From Mytilus californianus (Eukaryota > Mollusca > Bivalvia > Mytilida > Mytilidae): a DNA stretch of 64,000 nt. The notes below the pieces were generated by a model. The model made no database searches, had not been told where the DNA came from, and saw only the letters and a list, made by a program, of their open reading frames with translations. The DNA lies in assembly GCF_021869535.1 (NCBI RefSeq), contig NW_026262668.1, positions 14,802,348 to 14,866,347 on the forward strand. Reading direction: 5' to 3'. The position numbers and the translations under genes are program-made. Below are positions 48,254-60,483 of this stretch, one piece after another (the first letter of the stretch is position 1; each line of letters begins with the position of its first letter).

Positions 48254-49640
48254 TGCCTGGGTAGGGGACTTAAAAAACTTGTTAAACCGGGCAACATATT
48301 CATCTGTCTATCAAAAATCTTGTCAGTGGTTGTCGATATATATATGATGCCATTTGTTATTTGGAAATTGGTGTGTACGGCATATTCTTTTTCAAAGTTT
48401 ATTTAGGATTTATTCTTAAATGGTTGTAGACTCGGGAAATGCTATTTTATACAAGAATCAACCGATCGAGTTTTTTGTATTTCACTTTGTTGGAATAAAG
48501 AAGTAAAATATATTGTGTATGTCTAAATTATTGTTCCTGAATTAAACCTGGAATGAACTCTTTTTTTATCTTTATTTATACGAATTTAACCAGAGACATA
48601 TACACATGTATATATGTCTCTGATTTATCTAAAATCAAATGTAACAATACATGCACACAAATAATATGCTGGTTTACATGAAATTCGACTTTAAAAATTA
48701 GCATTGTTCCTTTTTATCAATTTCCCACAGAAATGTTCTAGTGGAATGTTCTTGTGCGCCTGTTTTAATGACATTTCTGATACTAAAATGCTATTTTTCA
48801 AGGAATCAAATTCCTCTTGCCAGAATAAGAAAAAAACGTGTTTCATATCGAGTTTTTCGTGATGATGATACTAATAAAGTAAACAATTAAAAAAAATGTA
48901 CCAGTCCTCCTTTATTGCTTCATACACATTTTCATATACATATAAAAAGGTTTTTGGTTGGTGAATTGATTTTACTATTAGTTTATTTATTTGACAGTTT
49001 TATTACTCGACTAAAATGCATACTAGATTGAGACTTGTTTGTATTAATTTAATAGGTAGCCTGCAATGATATTCATGAGATGGCTGGCGTTCAATGCATG
49101 AAATGTTGAGATTGCAGACTGGAATCATAAATATAAACATTTCTTAGCTTCTTATGTCCGTTTCTATCAAAGGCTTGTCCACACTTGTTTAAAACGTGTC
49201 ATGTATTCCTTCCCTATATTGCAATTTATATAACTTGAAGGCTTGTCCAAGATTGTGTATTACAAATTTTCTTGGAGATTCAGCAGTCTATTTTTTAATG
49301 CAAGATGATATGATGTTTATCAATAGATAAAGGACTTCATTTACTGCGAAAATTATTCTATCTTGTATTACATAGATGTTTATGTCTGTAACTGTGTTTT
49401 TTTCTTATGAATAGAAAAAATGTATTTGACAGCAACCAAACGACACTTAAATCGTATAAAGACATCTGGCGGCCAATATACGAAACAGAAAGTGGTTGTC
49501 AATAACTGCCGACTGCCATAATAGTTTTAAGTGTTATGTTATAAGCTTATTATACGCCAGGCTGCTGGTCTGATGTTTTGAATTACTTTTCATTTCCCTC
49601 CCGCGTCTTTTTTAATTTTATTTAAATCATGTTTTAAAAC
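48254..49640. other. gene-free stretch, nothing recognised
   Basis: AT-rich, no supported gene or dispersed-repeat match. Confidence 0.35.
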
Positions 49641-49644
49641 TAAA

Positions 49645-49700
49645 TTGTGACTTTTTGTCCATGCGACACTTGTTTCGTGACATTCTGTCCAACATTCTTA
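49645..49700 (+). repeat. End fragment of the gtgactttttgtcc MITE
   Basis: Contains aattgtgactttttgtcc, then cgtgacattctgtccaacatt, matching the right end of the element at 6827-7316 (tgtgactttctgtcctacatt). No left end or duplication is visible, so this is a fragment. Confidence 0.5.
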
Positions 49701-50794
49701 TAGTTTACAATGGTGTATATCATCAGTGGTGTGCTCATTGGTTAAGTCGGTACCTGTAAGCGTCTTGTTCAGCCACGTCAAAATGATTACGAGTCTTGGA
49801 TTTTTAAAAAAAATGTTTGCTTTGGCGGCTTTCTGATGAGGAATACAAAAAAGATAGAAATATAAAAATACCCTCGACAGACATCGTGATCATCTGGACT
49901 AAGTTTTGCCCTTCCTACACTAATGTAACTTGATGAGACTCGAATTTCCTATAAAAACCTATAAGAATAATCTTGAATATGAGTTTCTCAAATTATTAAA
50001 GGTATGGCATCGACTGTAAGACCCATTACGATTTGATCATTTCCATTTGTTTTAATTATGATTTGTAATTATAAATGAAAAAGATATTAGAGATTAAAAG
50101 TCGTTTCTTTTCAGTACATTATTTTTATTGTACACAATTTTAAACAAAGGGAGGCAAGTCAAACTTTTTTCCGTTGAATTTATTTGAGTAGAGTTGTTTC
50201 CCTTAAAAAGTCTTTTCCAACACTTTTTGTGTTTAAACGTAAAAAATCGATTATATAGATATTTGTTATTTATTAACGTTTATTTTCTTTTATAATACAT
50301 AAACTATAGATAATATTACTTCATTTTAAATGTAAATGAAAATAGTTTTGTAAATATAAAATTATTTATTAACCATGTCTGGAGTTTTTAAAAATATGAA
50401 TAGGTCCCATTGCAACTTTATACTCCATTGGTACTCCGGTTTCCTCCGAAACCAACCGATCTTAATTGACTAATATTTGAAACGCACTAGTTAAAACTAA
50501 CTAGTTACAACATAGCAACTAATCTAAACGCTACCAACATCCATCAACATCTTTCTCGTTTTAATCCAATAACCATTTAACCTATACGTAACCAAACAGT
50601 GGATAATTTATTTGCAATGAAATTCATCGCAAAAAAATAAATATCTCATGTTTCTCTCCATTTATATGATTTTTTATCATAAGATTGTCCAAAATTGTTT
50701 TATATATTTGGTTCCAAGGATTTACGCCCCTTTAAAAATCCTGGATCCGCCCGGATCCTCGTCCTTTCGTCAGTGGTGGAACCAGCTGGATTGG
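49701..50794. other. gene-free stretch, nothing recognised
   Basis: AT-rich, no supported gene or repeat family member. Confidence 0.35.
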
Positions 50795-50970
50795 GATAAC
50801 ATAATAGAGAATAAAGGGTCAATACTACAGAAAAAATGGTCCAATAAGACAAAGAATAGAGAAATAGGGCAACAATTAAAGAATAGAGATTAATGATAAA
50901 AATTTAAAAAGAATAGAGGAAAATTGACGAAAAAAAATAAAAGAATAAAGCAATGAAGAAACCCCCACCC
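50795..50970 (+). repeat. Family F copy
   Basis: Purine-rich sequence with gaatagag, aaatagggcaac and a terminal acccccaccc. Reverse of the T-rich segment at 2557-2765. The preceding 50740-50790 (ggatccgcccggatcctcg) is locally GC-rich. Confidence 0.5.
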
Positions 50971-51117
50971 AGATACTATTTGATAATACCAATAATATTG
51001 TGCAATTCCTAGAATAAATTTGAACAGATTTTAAAAGCAGAAAAAAATATAAAAACCTGTATAGGACTATCAAGTATTGTGAAATTTTCAGTAAGCATTA
51101 ATTGTCATTATTATTTC

Positions 51118-51185
51118 CAGTCTAATTAAAATATTACTCCATATGGAGTGTCACGAAATCAGAGTTCTGTATTTTAATTAGACTG
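51118..51185. mobile_element. 68-bp hairpin mini-element (best-preserved ends)
   Basis: Perfect 16-bp terminal inverted repeat, cagtctaattaaaata and tattttaattagactg, with the internal box cacgaaatcagag and a palindromic ctccatatggag. Same length as the copy at 218-285. No obvious target duplication was seen. Confidence 0.7.
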
Positions 51186-51577
51186 TATTATTTCATATTA
51201 TTCTATGTATACTCAGAAACATATATACAATGCATATATTGTATACATATCTCTGGTATACTATATTGTTGTCCCCATTAGTACATCATATGACATACTG
51301 CTAGGGACAATGTTCTTCAATATTAGTGTAATAACTCTTTTAACTTTAGTACACAACATATTTCAGTCACATTGATTATATTTCGTCCAATTGCAGCTCT
51401 GGTCCAATAAAGACGCAATGTTCATTTCCACCATCTTGTTTATCTTGCGTGTAAATATTGTTTTACCCGGAACCTCGAAACCGAATTTATAGGCCTGGTA
51501 ACTTTGATGAGATTTTTCTAGTGCGTATCAAACTTTAAGGAGAAAAAAAACTCATAAAAAATACAAATACAATTTGG

Positions 51578-51670
51578 TACGCCAAACGCGCACTTCGTCT
51601 ATATAACACTCATCCGTGGCGCTCAAATCAAAACACGATTGGAAGGCCAAATCTGTAGCCGAGGAGAAAA
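51578..51670 (+). repeat. Fragment of a further dispersed repeat
   Basis: Contains tacgccaaacgcgcacttcg and cactcatccgtggcgctcaa. I associate a closely similar box (with gcgcgtttcgtc) with abundant bivalve repeats from memory; there is no second copy in the window. Confidence 0.35.
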
Positions 51671-52116
51671 TATGGAATGCAATATTGGTCAACATAAAAT
51701 ATTTTTTTAACTCGTGGGAAATGCTGTTCTTTTAAGGTATGTTTATAAAGGAAGACGAGTGTTAATAACGGGAAACATTGCATTTTTATTTTACAAAGAA
51801 ATCTACCTGAAACATTTGATACTATATCATAAGTATAAAATTACTACAGTTAGATAATATGGTGGACCGAAAGGACTTTTAGATGACTTCAGAATTAGGT
51901 CTTTCATTTCAAGGAATTCGGTAAGTAATATTTAAGAGAATTTACGATTACAGAATGGTAAGACCCAAATATTATCATTAAAGGTAAGGAATAGTATTAC
52001 GTTATTGAATCAGAAATCCACGCAAAGAAAAAAAAATTTCATATACAGACTTCAGCAAAAGGAGCATTCTGTATCAAATCACCAGCCATGTTGTAAATAA
52101 ATCTAAAAAAGACTAT

Positions 52117-52430
52117 TGCCACCAAATGACACAGAAATTAACAACTATAGGTCACCGTACGGCCTTCAACAATAAGCAAAGCCCATACCGCATAGTCAGC
52201 TATAAAAGGCCCCGAAATGACAAATGCAAAACAATTCAAACGAGAAAACTAACGGCATAATTTATGTACAAAATAATGAACGAAAAACTAATAGGTTACA
52301 CAGCAACAAACAACAACCACTGAATTACAGGCTCCTGACAGATCCTAGCAGATTTTACTAACAACGCCATGAAAAACTCAGAAATGCACGACCTTGTACA
52401 TTGACAACAACCAAGACGCAATGTTTTTTC
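52117..52430 (-). repeat. Family A element tail fragment
   Basis: Minus-oriented boxes: aggtcaccgtacggccttca, ctataaaaggccccgaaatg, caattcaaacgagaaaacta, aacaaccactgaattacagg, then atgcacgaccttgtac, which matches the region beyond the short tail in the 1.2-kb copies. Confidence 0.6.
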
Positions 52431-52999
52431 TACATGGTATTCTCGTGGAATTAAGTAAATTATTTCTCGGTTTCTCTGGAGGAAACACACTCTATCTCTC
52501 ATATATACTAGTATATATAATGTAAATACTTATTAAGTGTGATCGTTGAAATCAATTAAGAAATGAGCTGCGTCGGATAAAAATCGACATTATGCATATG
52601 CACGTATACATGTACATTATAAATTCAATATACATTATAATTAAAACAATATTTCTGGATAATTCAATCGTACAATCCTATTTCCCTTTTCTTTGATAAT
52701 AAAGCCAGTCCTATAAATTATTTGTTTCATTCTGACCATTTGTCCTTGTTATCAAAATCTTTGTAATTATTTAGGTATGATATGTGTATAGGATATCCGT
52801 TCCTGAAGTCAACTCAAGTCAATGGGATTATCATCAATCGTCCGATATTCAGAAATCATTAATTAGTTTTTACTAGTCTTAAATCTTAACACCCAGAACA
52901 AAATTGCTGACGACGAATAGGTTCTCCAATGGTTATATTAAAGTCTTTCTTTCCTCGTATACGGGAATAACCCAATGCAAATGTGTAGTACGTCTTTCT

Positions 53000-53660
53000 T
53001 CTAGTAATTTCTTGTAATTAGAAATATCCTAAGGGGCATTAAAAATTCATAAGTCGAAAGAATCTGACAAAGCCATGACAAAAACGAAAGACATACGAAA
53101 ACGCAACAAAGAACACTGACGACACGAACATTACCAAAAACTGGGACTGTTCTCATGTGCTCCGTTAAGGAAGGTACTCCTGCTTTCCAAGTGGCATTGG
53201 TCGTCTTATTCGTGCTAAGTACAAATTCGGTGATGAGTCTCATTCTGTAGTGTCACAATCGAGCAAAAGAGGACGGAAATGTGGTTACGGCAATGAAAAC
53301 ATATTTGTGGTCATCCGGGACACAGATATTCCAAAACGGTTCACCAACTCGCAATGGCGTTCATAAAACTTTTGAAGGGATGACTTGAACTTTACCACCT
53401 GCAACCATTGGTTCAATAGCTTCATTGTAAGCAGCAATACTCTGCCATGTTTTTCATTGTAGGAAGCACAAATTAGGAATATCGTATCAACTGGGAGATA
53501 AATACTAGTATTCTATATAGAGACACTGCTGGACTGTTTCTACATATAAATGGAAAGTTCACAATCATAAAGCTACAATCATCACTTTTGTAACTAGCAA
53601 TCTGTTCGTCCTTCAAGTTTGATTTTTAGATAACTGTTTCTTTTGAAATCATACTTAAGC
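53000..53660. repeat. Possible relic of a large dispersed element
   Basis: Moderately GC-richer sequence with boxes ctttccaagtggcattggtc, gtgatgagtctcattctgta and aggaatatcgtatcaactgg. I recall similar sequence as a recurrent bivalve repeat, but no second copy is present here to prove it. The 80-residue minus-strand ORF (53001-53243) is likely part of it and not a gene. Confidence 0.35.
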
Positions 53661-54379
53661 GCTTATTTTCATACTTTGATAACAGTTAGTATATATATTG
53701 CATATAGTCTGTCTAAATGGTAAGTAATTGTCGAAAACATATCACCAGAAACAAGGTTATTTTATATTGATCTATTACGTCTTCCCACCTTATTCTCACT
53801 GTAAACTGGTAAAGTTAGTAATTACTTTTATCCTGCTATCAGCCAACTATTGTACAAATGATATGTACACATATACATTTTTGCTTTATTTGCACTTGTA
53901 CAAATAAAGTCTCCTGTTACTCCGTTTCCATGTTGAGGAAACGGTAATATGAATATTTCTTTTTGGATAACAGTTCATTCACGGGTAGTAACCTCGTCAT
54001 ATCGAGAAGCGTTTAGTACAGTGATTTTGTCATAGTTTGGTTAAGATGAACATGGTTGTGTTAAGTTACTTCCCCGAATGATTGCCTCAGTTCTATTCAA
54101 ACGAGCAAATAAAAAGCAAATAAGATGTTTTAATTTGCATTGTTAGTCAAACGATCTACATTGGAATTGTTGTTTTCAAGAAACTAACGCAGAATAAGCA
54201 AACTATCGAAATTGCTATGGTTTGGTTAAATTATGACATGGTTCGGTTAAGTGTCTAGAAATTCGTCATGGTTTTGATCAAGTTTGTCATGGTTTAGATC
54301 CAAATTAATATATATGTGTTTCAGCTCAATATTGATAGTTTGTTTAAAAACGCTTGTAATTAAACGAAGTTACACAATT

Positions 54380-56370
54380 TACCAACTGACTAAGAAGAAA
54401 AAAAGCCTTTTAAACCAAAATTAGATGCTGTAATTGGCAAAGCGTACATTAAACAATTTAACTGTTCGTGACTTGTCTTTGTAGGCAAATCGTACTCCTA
54501 CGAGTGTCTTGTAAAAGAATTAGGAATAAATGAGCACTCATGTAATCCCACATACAAAAACATCACTTGACAAGAAAGGGATTTTGATGATTCATAAGTC
54601 TTTAATAGCTTCAATGAACATTACTTTGAGCAGCAAATCGGAGGACTTACCTTGTTTGTATTGGATACCTAAGCTTCACAAAATTCCATACAAACAGCCG
54701 TACATTGCCAGCTCATCTGCATGTTCGACGAAAGAATTGTCCATTAGATTGACAAAGATTCTTTCCGCAATGAAAGAGGGTTTTCAGACATACCGTTAAA
54801 CTGTTTACTCGGGTAGTGGTATTAACCATATATGGATTTTAAAACTCTGAAAGAACTTCTGAATAAATGTAAATCTCGATCTTTCTCTGAAATTAGTTCT
54901 ATCAAAACGTTTAATTTTTCAACCCTGTGTACCACCATTCCCTATGTGTAATTAAAAAATCGTCTAAAAGAAATAATTCAAATCTACAATGCTTTTCAAC
55001 ATAAAAATGGTAGCGCACGCTATACGTTTATTACTTTTGGATACCATACGGCATACTTTGTTAATATAGTGAACAAAAAAATAAAACATGCTACACAGAG
55101 GAACAAGTGACCAGTGTGCTGGAGTTTCTTATTGACAAAATATTTGTTGAATTTGGAGGTAGGTTTTGTCACCAAACTGTCGGTATTTCTATGGGAGCGA
55201 ATTGTGCGGAATCGACCTTTTCTTATCTTCATATTAGTCGGAGTTCCTTCAGACATTTGTAAAAAACAAGAAGATCAAAGAAGCCAGATCATTTAATTTC
55301 ACATTCATATATATTGTTCAATTTCCATTAACAATCCAGACATTTCTGATTGAATTCCATTAATATATCCCCCAGAACTAGAAATTAAAGGAACAACAGA
55401 CACGGCTTCCTCTGCCTCATTTTTAGACTTATATCTCGAATTTGACATGAGCGGTCATCTTAGTACCAGAATCTATGACAAACGAGACGATTTTAATTTT
55501 AAAACTATTAGTTTCTCCAACCTTAGTAGCAATATACCAACTTCTCCTGCATATAGGATATACATTTCCCAACTCATTCGATATTCAAGAGCTTGCAGAT
55601 GCTACTCAGACTTTGTAAACCGTCACCAGTGTCTGAGCAGAAAGTTGATGAACCAGTGGTATGTCAAAGAACGTCTCGTCCTTTTTCCCAAAAAGTTCAT
55701 CGGAAGACCTTGTGGGTAAATATTCCTTTTCAACTTCACAAATAATAAACGATGGTCTTTAAGTATAGATTCTAAGTACTGACGTTGTTTGTCACCTTAA
55801 TGACGTGTTATGGTACTCTTTTATTTGTATTTGTAAATTATTACTTTAACTGTTTAGTCTATTTTTGGCCCAATCCATTTGACGTGGCTCGTTACTTATA
55901 GATCCCGTCATTGTGTTATTGTGCTATGGTAAAGTTTTGTATTCTTGTCTTTCGTTTTTGCTTACATTTATGTGCTTTGTCTCTATGCCTTTTTGTTTTT
56001 CTTTGTTGAAATATTTGTTTTGTTTTTATAGTGACTAAGATTATAACACAATGTTGCCTGCTGTACCCTTATTTTTTGACATTTTTACCTATTATGTCTA
56101 TTTGTTTTGTTCACACATCGTCGTCAATATAATGGAATTTTATGCGACTGTTATACATGTGAGAGGTTAAGCTGGCTATAAAACCAGGTACAATCCACAA
56201 TTTTCTACAGAAAAAAATGTCTGTACCAAGTCAGGAATATGACGGTTGATATCCATTCGTTTGATGTGTTTCAGTTTTTGATTTTGTCATTTGAGTAGTG
56301 ACTTTCCGTTTAGAATTTTCTTCGAAGTCCCGGCCGTATTTTTGTTATTTTGCTTTTATAATTTAAATAC
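54380..56370 (+). pseudogene. Decayed reverse-transcriptase retroelement (probably Penelope-like)
   Basis: Frames in order: LPCLYWIPKLHKIPYKQ (54640-54700), NHIWILKNS (54820), TFNFSTLCTTIP at 54907-54945, LEFLIDKIFVEFGGRF then VGISMGANCA (55118-55205), PPELEIKGTTDTASSASFLD (55372-55430), IYDKRDDFNF (55470) and SPAYRIYISQLIRYSRAC (55540-55600). Stops and frame shifts separate them. In the A motif the catalytic Asp is Asn, and the DD box is unrecognisable in the disrupted region at 55290-55330. The 3' UTR is shared with 7967-8870. Known: such motifs belong to retroelement RTs; class by recall of the YDKRDDF-type family. Confidence 0.75.
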
Positions 56371-56974
56371 TCACTGCTCTTTTAAACTATCTTTTGAGAT
56401 AATAATAACAAAAACAGAAAATGCTGTTTCTGTTTCACATAGATTATTTTCTCCGTATGTCCATGATTGACTCTGTCGATGATATCGTGAGCGGCATCAC
56501 TTGTAAAATGTGTAAAAACGTCTACTTAAAGTTGCAAAACGTATCAGCTAGTCAAAAAGTAATTCTTGTTCTACTTTTTTTCTAATAAACTATATATCTG
56601 TTGTTTTATTTTGATCCAGTCTATGATGAATAAAAGGAGATGTGAGGTTATACGCTCATGCTATAGTATCCCAACTACAAAACTAACCAAACGATATCAA
56701 GACTCAACCATCCACGAAACAAATAGTTAACGCGTGACATGGACAACAGTTAAAACTTATTTGTTTTATAAACTATTAGTAAAATTAAAATAAAAAAATA
56801 AAAATACACACAAGTTCAGAATTTAAATATATGAAAAATCACAATTCCGAATTAGAATGAAGCCGATTTAATGTCCACTTTTATCAATTATTATAAGAAC
56901 GAATAAAAATGATTATGTTTTTGTAATATTGTATAATACATTGGTTTTCTAAATTATTTTTTTTTTTATAATTT

Positions 56975-57125
56975 TGTCGGAGCCTTTTATAGCTTGCTAA
57001 AAGGTATGGATTTTGTTCATTGTTGAAGGCCGTACGACGACATATAGTTGCTTACATCTACGTCATTTTGGTCTCGGGTGGATAGTTATCTCATTGGCAA
57101 TCAGACCGCATGTACTTAATATATA
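56975..57125 (+). repeat. Family A 3' end nested in the inverted-repeat element
   Basis: Boxes cggagccttttatagcttgc, ttgttcattgttgaaggccg, then gttatctcattggcaatcag and accgcatgtactta. 5'-truncated. Confidence 0.6.
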
Positions 57126-57851
57126 TAATACTACATTGAATGTGCGTATATATGTATTTTTGTATTCCAAATAAAACGATTTAAAAAAGAGTATTTCAAT
57201 ATATATAATGTCTGTTTATTTTGATCGTTACTCTTCATTCACGAATAGAATCACATAACTGAACCATGTTCAACATGAAATAAACCATGACACGAATTAA
57301 CCAAACCATGACACCGAATATTCTGTAATCTCAAATTGTGTGCACTAGGGGCTGTTTTTCGGGAAAATTGACGGCAGTTTTATATCATAACAAAATATGT
57401 GATGTAGCAGACAGTAAGCAAACCACTTTTCTTTATGCATTAGAAACGAATCACAACTTTTAAATTTTGACATACGCAAGCATTATTCTGTGTCAAATTA
57501 ATAACTATATGATACAAATTTTGATGTACTAACATATTAGCTATAAACAAAGATACTTATCAGCTTGAATTTGTTGTCATTAGTTCCTTTAACAAACTAT
57601 TCGAATGTTTATATTTTGACACTGTTTGTCATCAAAAACACTTAACACAACCATGTTCATCTTAACCAAACTATGACAAAATCACTGTACTAAACGCTTC
57701 TCGATATGACGAGGTTACTACCCGTGTCATTTTGGGGTTCTCTTCGCGGTCCGCGTTTAAACTATGTCGATTCCTTTGAAAAATCAGAGACATATTTGGT
57801 TAAACAACTTAACCTCAAAGTGTCGGTTGTAAATTACAGAATAAAAACAAT

Positions 57852-57986
57852 ATATGTACATTGTCGGAAATATAAAATTTATTTGTACTCGCTATGAAAC
57901 CGTAGAAGAGCTCGGCGAGCCTTGCTTGTCGTCCTGTTTCTAAAGCTCATACGAATAAATTTGATATTTTCCGACGATGTACATAT
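57852..57986. mobile_element. Inverted-repeat segment, ~135 bp
   Basis: Left arm 57852-57887 (atatgtacattgtcggaaat...) and right arm 57950-57986 (tacgaataaatttgatattt...) pair over about 36 bp with four or five differences, around a 62-nt GC-richer centre (gagctcggcgagcc). A possible small inverted-repeat element; no target duplication was identified. Confidence 0.45.
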
Positions 57987-57989
57987 GTT

Positions 57990-58160
57990 GTATATATATA
58001 TACATATATCTTTATCCAACGCAATCATAGGTTTGAACGTTGTTTTCAATTTAGACTTGTTTATATTTTTTCGTTTGGGCTTGTATTATATTTTCCTTCG
58101 GGTTTATATGATCCGTTCATCCTATTTCGACTCTTTAAAATTCAAGAGTCTATATATATA
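57990..58160 (-). repeat. Partial family C copy (reversed)
   Basis: The reverse complement matches 16745-16905: tagactcttgaattttgaag, a gaaataggatgaacggatca box, aaacccgaaggcaaatata and cctatgattgcgttggata. Only the left part of the repeat is present. Confidence 0.6.
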
Positions 58161-58194
58161 TAGGAGGGATAAGGTGAATAGCAAAAGTGTAAAA

Positions 58195-59175
58195 TAACAG
58201 TTAGTTTTACCCAAGGTAACTAGAGGAATACCAAGGTTAATATATAGCTAGACGAATACCAAGGTAATAATATAGCTGGACGAATACCAAGGTAATGATA
58301 TAGCTAGACAAATAACAAGGTAATAATATAGCTAGACAAATACCAAGGTGGTAATAACATAGCTAGACAAATACCAAGGTGGTAATAATATAGCTAGACA
58401 AATAACAAGGTAATTATATGGCTAGACGAATACCAAGGTATTTATACAGCTAGACAAATAGCAAGGTATTATTATAGCTAGACAAATAACAAGGTAATAC
58501 AATAGCTAGACGAAAAACAAGGTAATAATATAGCTAGATAAATAACAAGGTAATAACATAGCTAGACAAATACCAAGGTGGTCATTTAGCTAGACAAATA
58601 ACAAGGTAATAATATAGCTAGACAAATACCAAGGTGGTAATAACATAGCTAGACAAATACCAAGGTGGTAATAATATAGCTAGACAAATAACAAGGTAAT
58701 AATATGGCTAGACGAATACCAAGGTATTTATACAGCTAGACAAATAGCAAGGTATTATTATAGCTAGACAAATAACAAGGTAATACAATAGCTAGACGAA
58801 AAACAAGGTAATACTATAGCTAGATAAATAACAAGGTAATAACATAGCTAGACAAATACGAAGGTGGTCATTTAGCTAGACGAATACCAAGGTGATCATT
58901 TAACTAGACGAATACCAAAGCGTTGATATAGCTAGACGAATACCAAGGTGATACTATAGCTAGACGAGTACCAAGTTAATGATAAAGCTAGACGAAAACC
59001 AAGGTGATACTATAGCTAGACGAGTACCAATGTGGTGATATAGCTAGACGAGTGCCAAGGCGGTATTCAAGCTTGAAAAGTACCAAGGGGGTATTAAAGC
59101 TAGACGAATACCATGGGGATATTACAGCTAGACTAGTAACAAGGGAATATTTTAGATAGACTAACACCAAGGAGG
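58195..59175 (+). repeat. ~29-bp minisatellite, first block (~33 units)
   Basis: Unit around tagctagacaaataccaagg plus taataata, 26-31 bp, with variable spacing. Higher-order repetition: a run at about 58340-58560 recurs at about 58630-58860. Towards the 3' end the unit drifts to agtaccaa(g)gtgg forms. ORFs read through it are artefacts. Confidence 0.88.
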
Positions 59176-59445
59176 TTTTGTAAAGACAGTAACTATGCTG
59201 ACCTTTAATTGTGGCTATGAGTTTTGTTGGATTGCTGTCCAATTTAGGTATTCCCTACTTTCTTAATTTATTTACACACACATCTTCTCAGTCAAAAGTG
59301 ATTTTTTTTATTATAATGTTATTGTTCCTGCAACCTAACCCAACTGAGCATATTAAATGACTCATGTTTTGTTTTTTGTTTTAGTCTAAACGGATTCACT
59401 TTTTATCTTATTTGTAATTTTGTTGCGTTACAAAGGATCGGACCC
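59176..59445. repeat. Spacer duplicated after each minisatellite block
   Basis: Boxes tgctgtccaatttaggtatt, ttatcttatttgtaattttg and ggatcggacccacaag recur at about 60150-60275 after the second block (tgctgtccaatttaggtatt, ttatcttatttgaaatttta, ggatcggatccataag). The array-plus-spacer was probably duplicated as a unit. Confidence 0.5.
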
Positions 59446-59775
59446 ACAAGTGATACTATAGCTAGACAAGTACCAAGACGGTATTAAAGCTTGAAAAGTA
59501 CTAAGGTGGTTTTAAAGCTAGACGAATACCAAAGGGATGTTACAGCTAGTCAAGTAACCAGTTGATATTACAGCAAGTCAAGTAACAAGGGGATATTACA
59601 GCTAGTCAAGTAACAAGGTGATATTAAAGCTAGTCAAGTAACAAGGGGATATTACAGCTTGTCAATAAACACGGGGATATTACAGCTAGTCAAGTAACAA
59701 GGTGATATTACAGCTAGTCAAGTAACAAGGTGATATTACAGCTAGTCAAGTAACAAGGTGATATTATAGATAGAA
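59446..59775 (+). repeat. ~28-bp minisatellite, second block (~12 units)
   Basis: Unit around ttacagctagtcaagtaaca plus aggtgata, more homogeneous than the first block at its 3' half. It is clearly related to the first block by tagctag.caagtacc. Confidence 0.85.
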
Positions 59776-60350
59776 TAATACCATGGAAGTATGACAGTTG
59801 TACTACTGCTATGTAAAGATATATAACCTTATTTATTTTGCTTTTATCATTACAGTCTTCGCGCTCACTACCAGGCCCACCTGACCAGGCTTGTAATAAT
59901 GATATCGGGCCTGTAAAAATCATCTCTACCAGCCAAAAGAATCTTAACAAAATTATTCGAAAAATCAGTTTTTGGCCTGTAGATTCATAAAGTATATCGT
60001 GCATGAAGACTGTCATTTCCGTTTAATTTATCAACAGCGAATTTATACTATATAGGAACAAATTAGAAAGTCTCATATTGCATAGACACTTGGCATTTTT
60101 TAAGACTGTTTGCTGAGTTTAACTGCTGTTATTTGTTTTGTTTTTATTTGCTGTCCAATTTAGGTATTCTCCAATTTCTTTACCTTTTACTCAAGTCTTC
60201 TCGCATTCAGTTATTATCTTATTTGAAATTTTATTGTGTGACGCATGTGACAGTTGTATGGATCGGATCCATAAGTTCGTTTATTCCCGTGATTAAAAAA
60301 AAACACCACTAAAAAGCATAAACAGAAACTGAACCATCTTAAGTATGAAT

Positions 60351-60356
60351 TTTATT
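60351..60356 (-). terminator. Polyadenylation signal AATAAA of the transporter gene
   Basis: AATAAA on the minus strand about 130 nt past the stop codon at 60484-60486, appropriate for the 3' UTR of the transporter gene. Confidence 0.6.
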
Positions 60357-60483
60357 CTTCTATTTCTCAAAAATACAGAAACAAGGGATTTAAACATTTT
60401 TTGAAACAATAGCTCTTACAATTTTATAGTCATGATAGTATTTAGTAGTATATTGTCGAAGAGGTTCGTAGCCATAGTTAGCA

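Larger units (their letters stand above)
53980..57726. mobile_element. 3.75-kb inverted-repeat transposon with 5-bp target duplication
   Basis: Seen: 87-bp perfect terminal inverted repeats, 53980-54066 and 57640-57726, beginning cacgggtagtaacctcgtca. TCATT flanks both sides (53975-53979 and 57727-57731). Subterminal iterations of catggtt(t/c)ggtt occur at 54210-54300 and, reversed, at 57280-57330. No transposase of its own is recognisable. The interior is occupied by a dead reverse-transcriptase element (54380-56370) and a family A tail (56975-57125), so it is non-autonomous and has been invaded. The superfamily is undetermined; 5-bp duplications occur in Transib-type elements (known), but the ends are not diagnostic. 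Confidence 0.8.

Noticed and set aside
53001..53243. 80-residue minus-strand ORF
   Set aside because: Falls in what looks like a dispersed-repeat relic; no domain seen.
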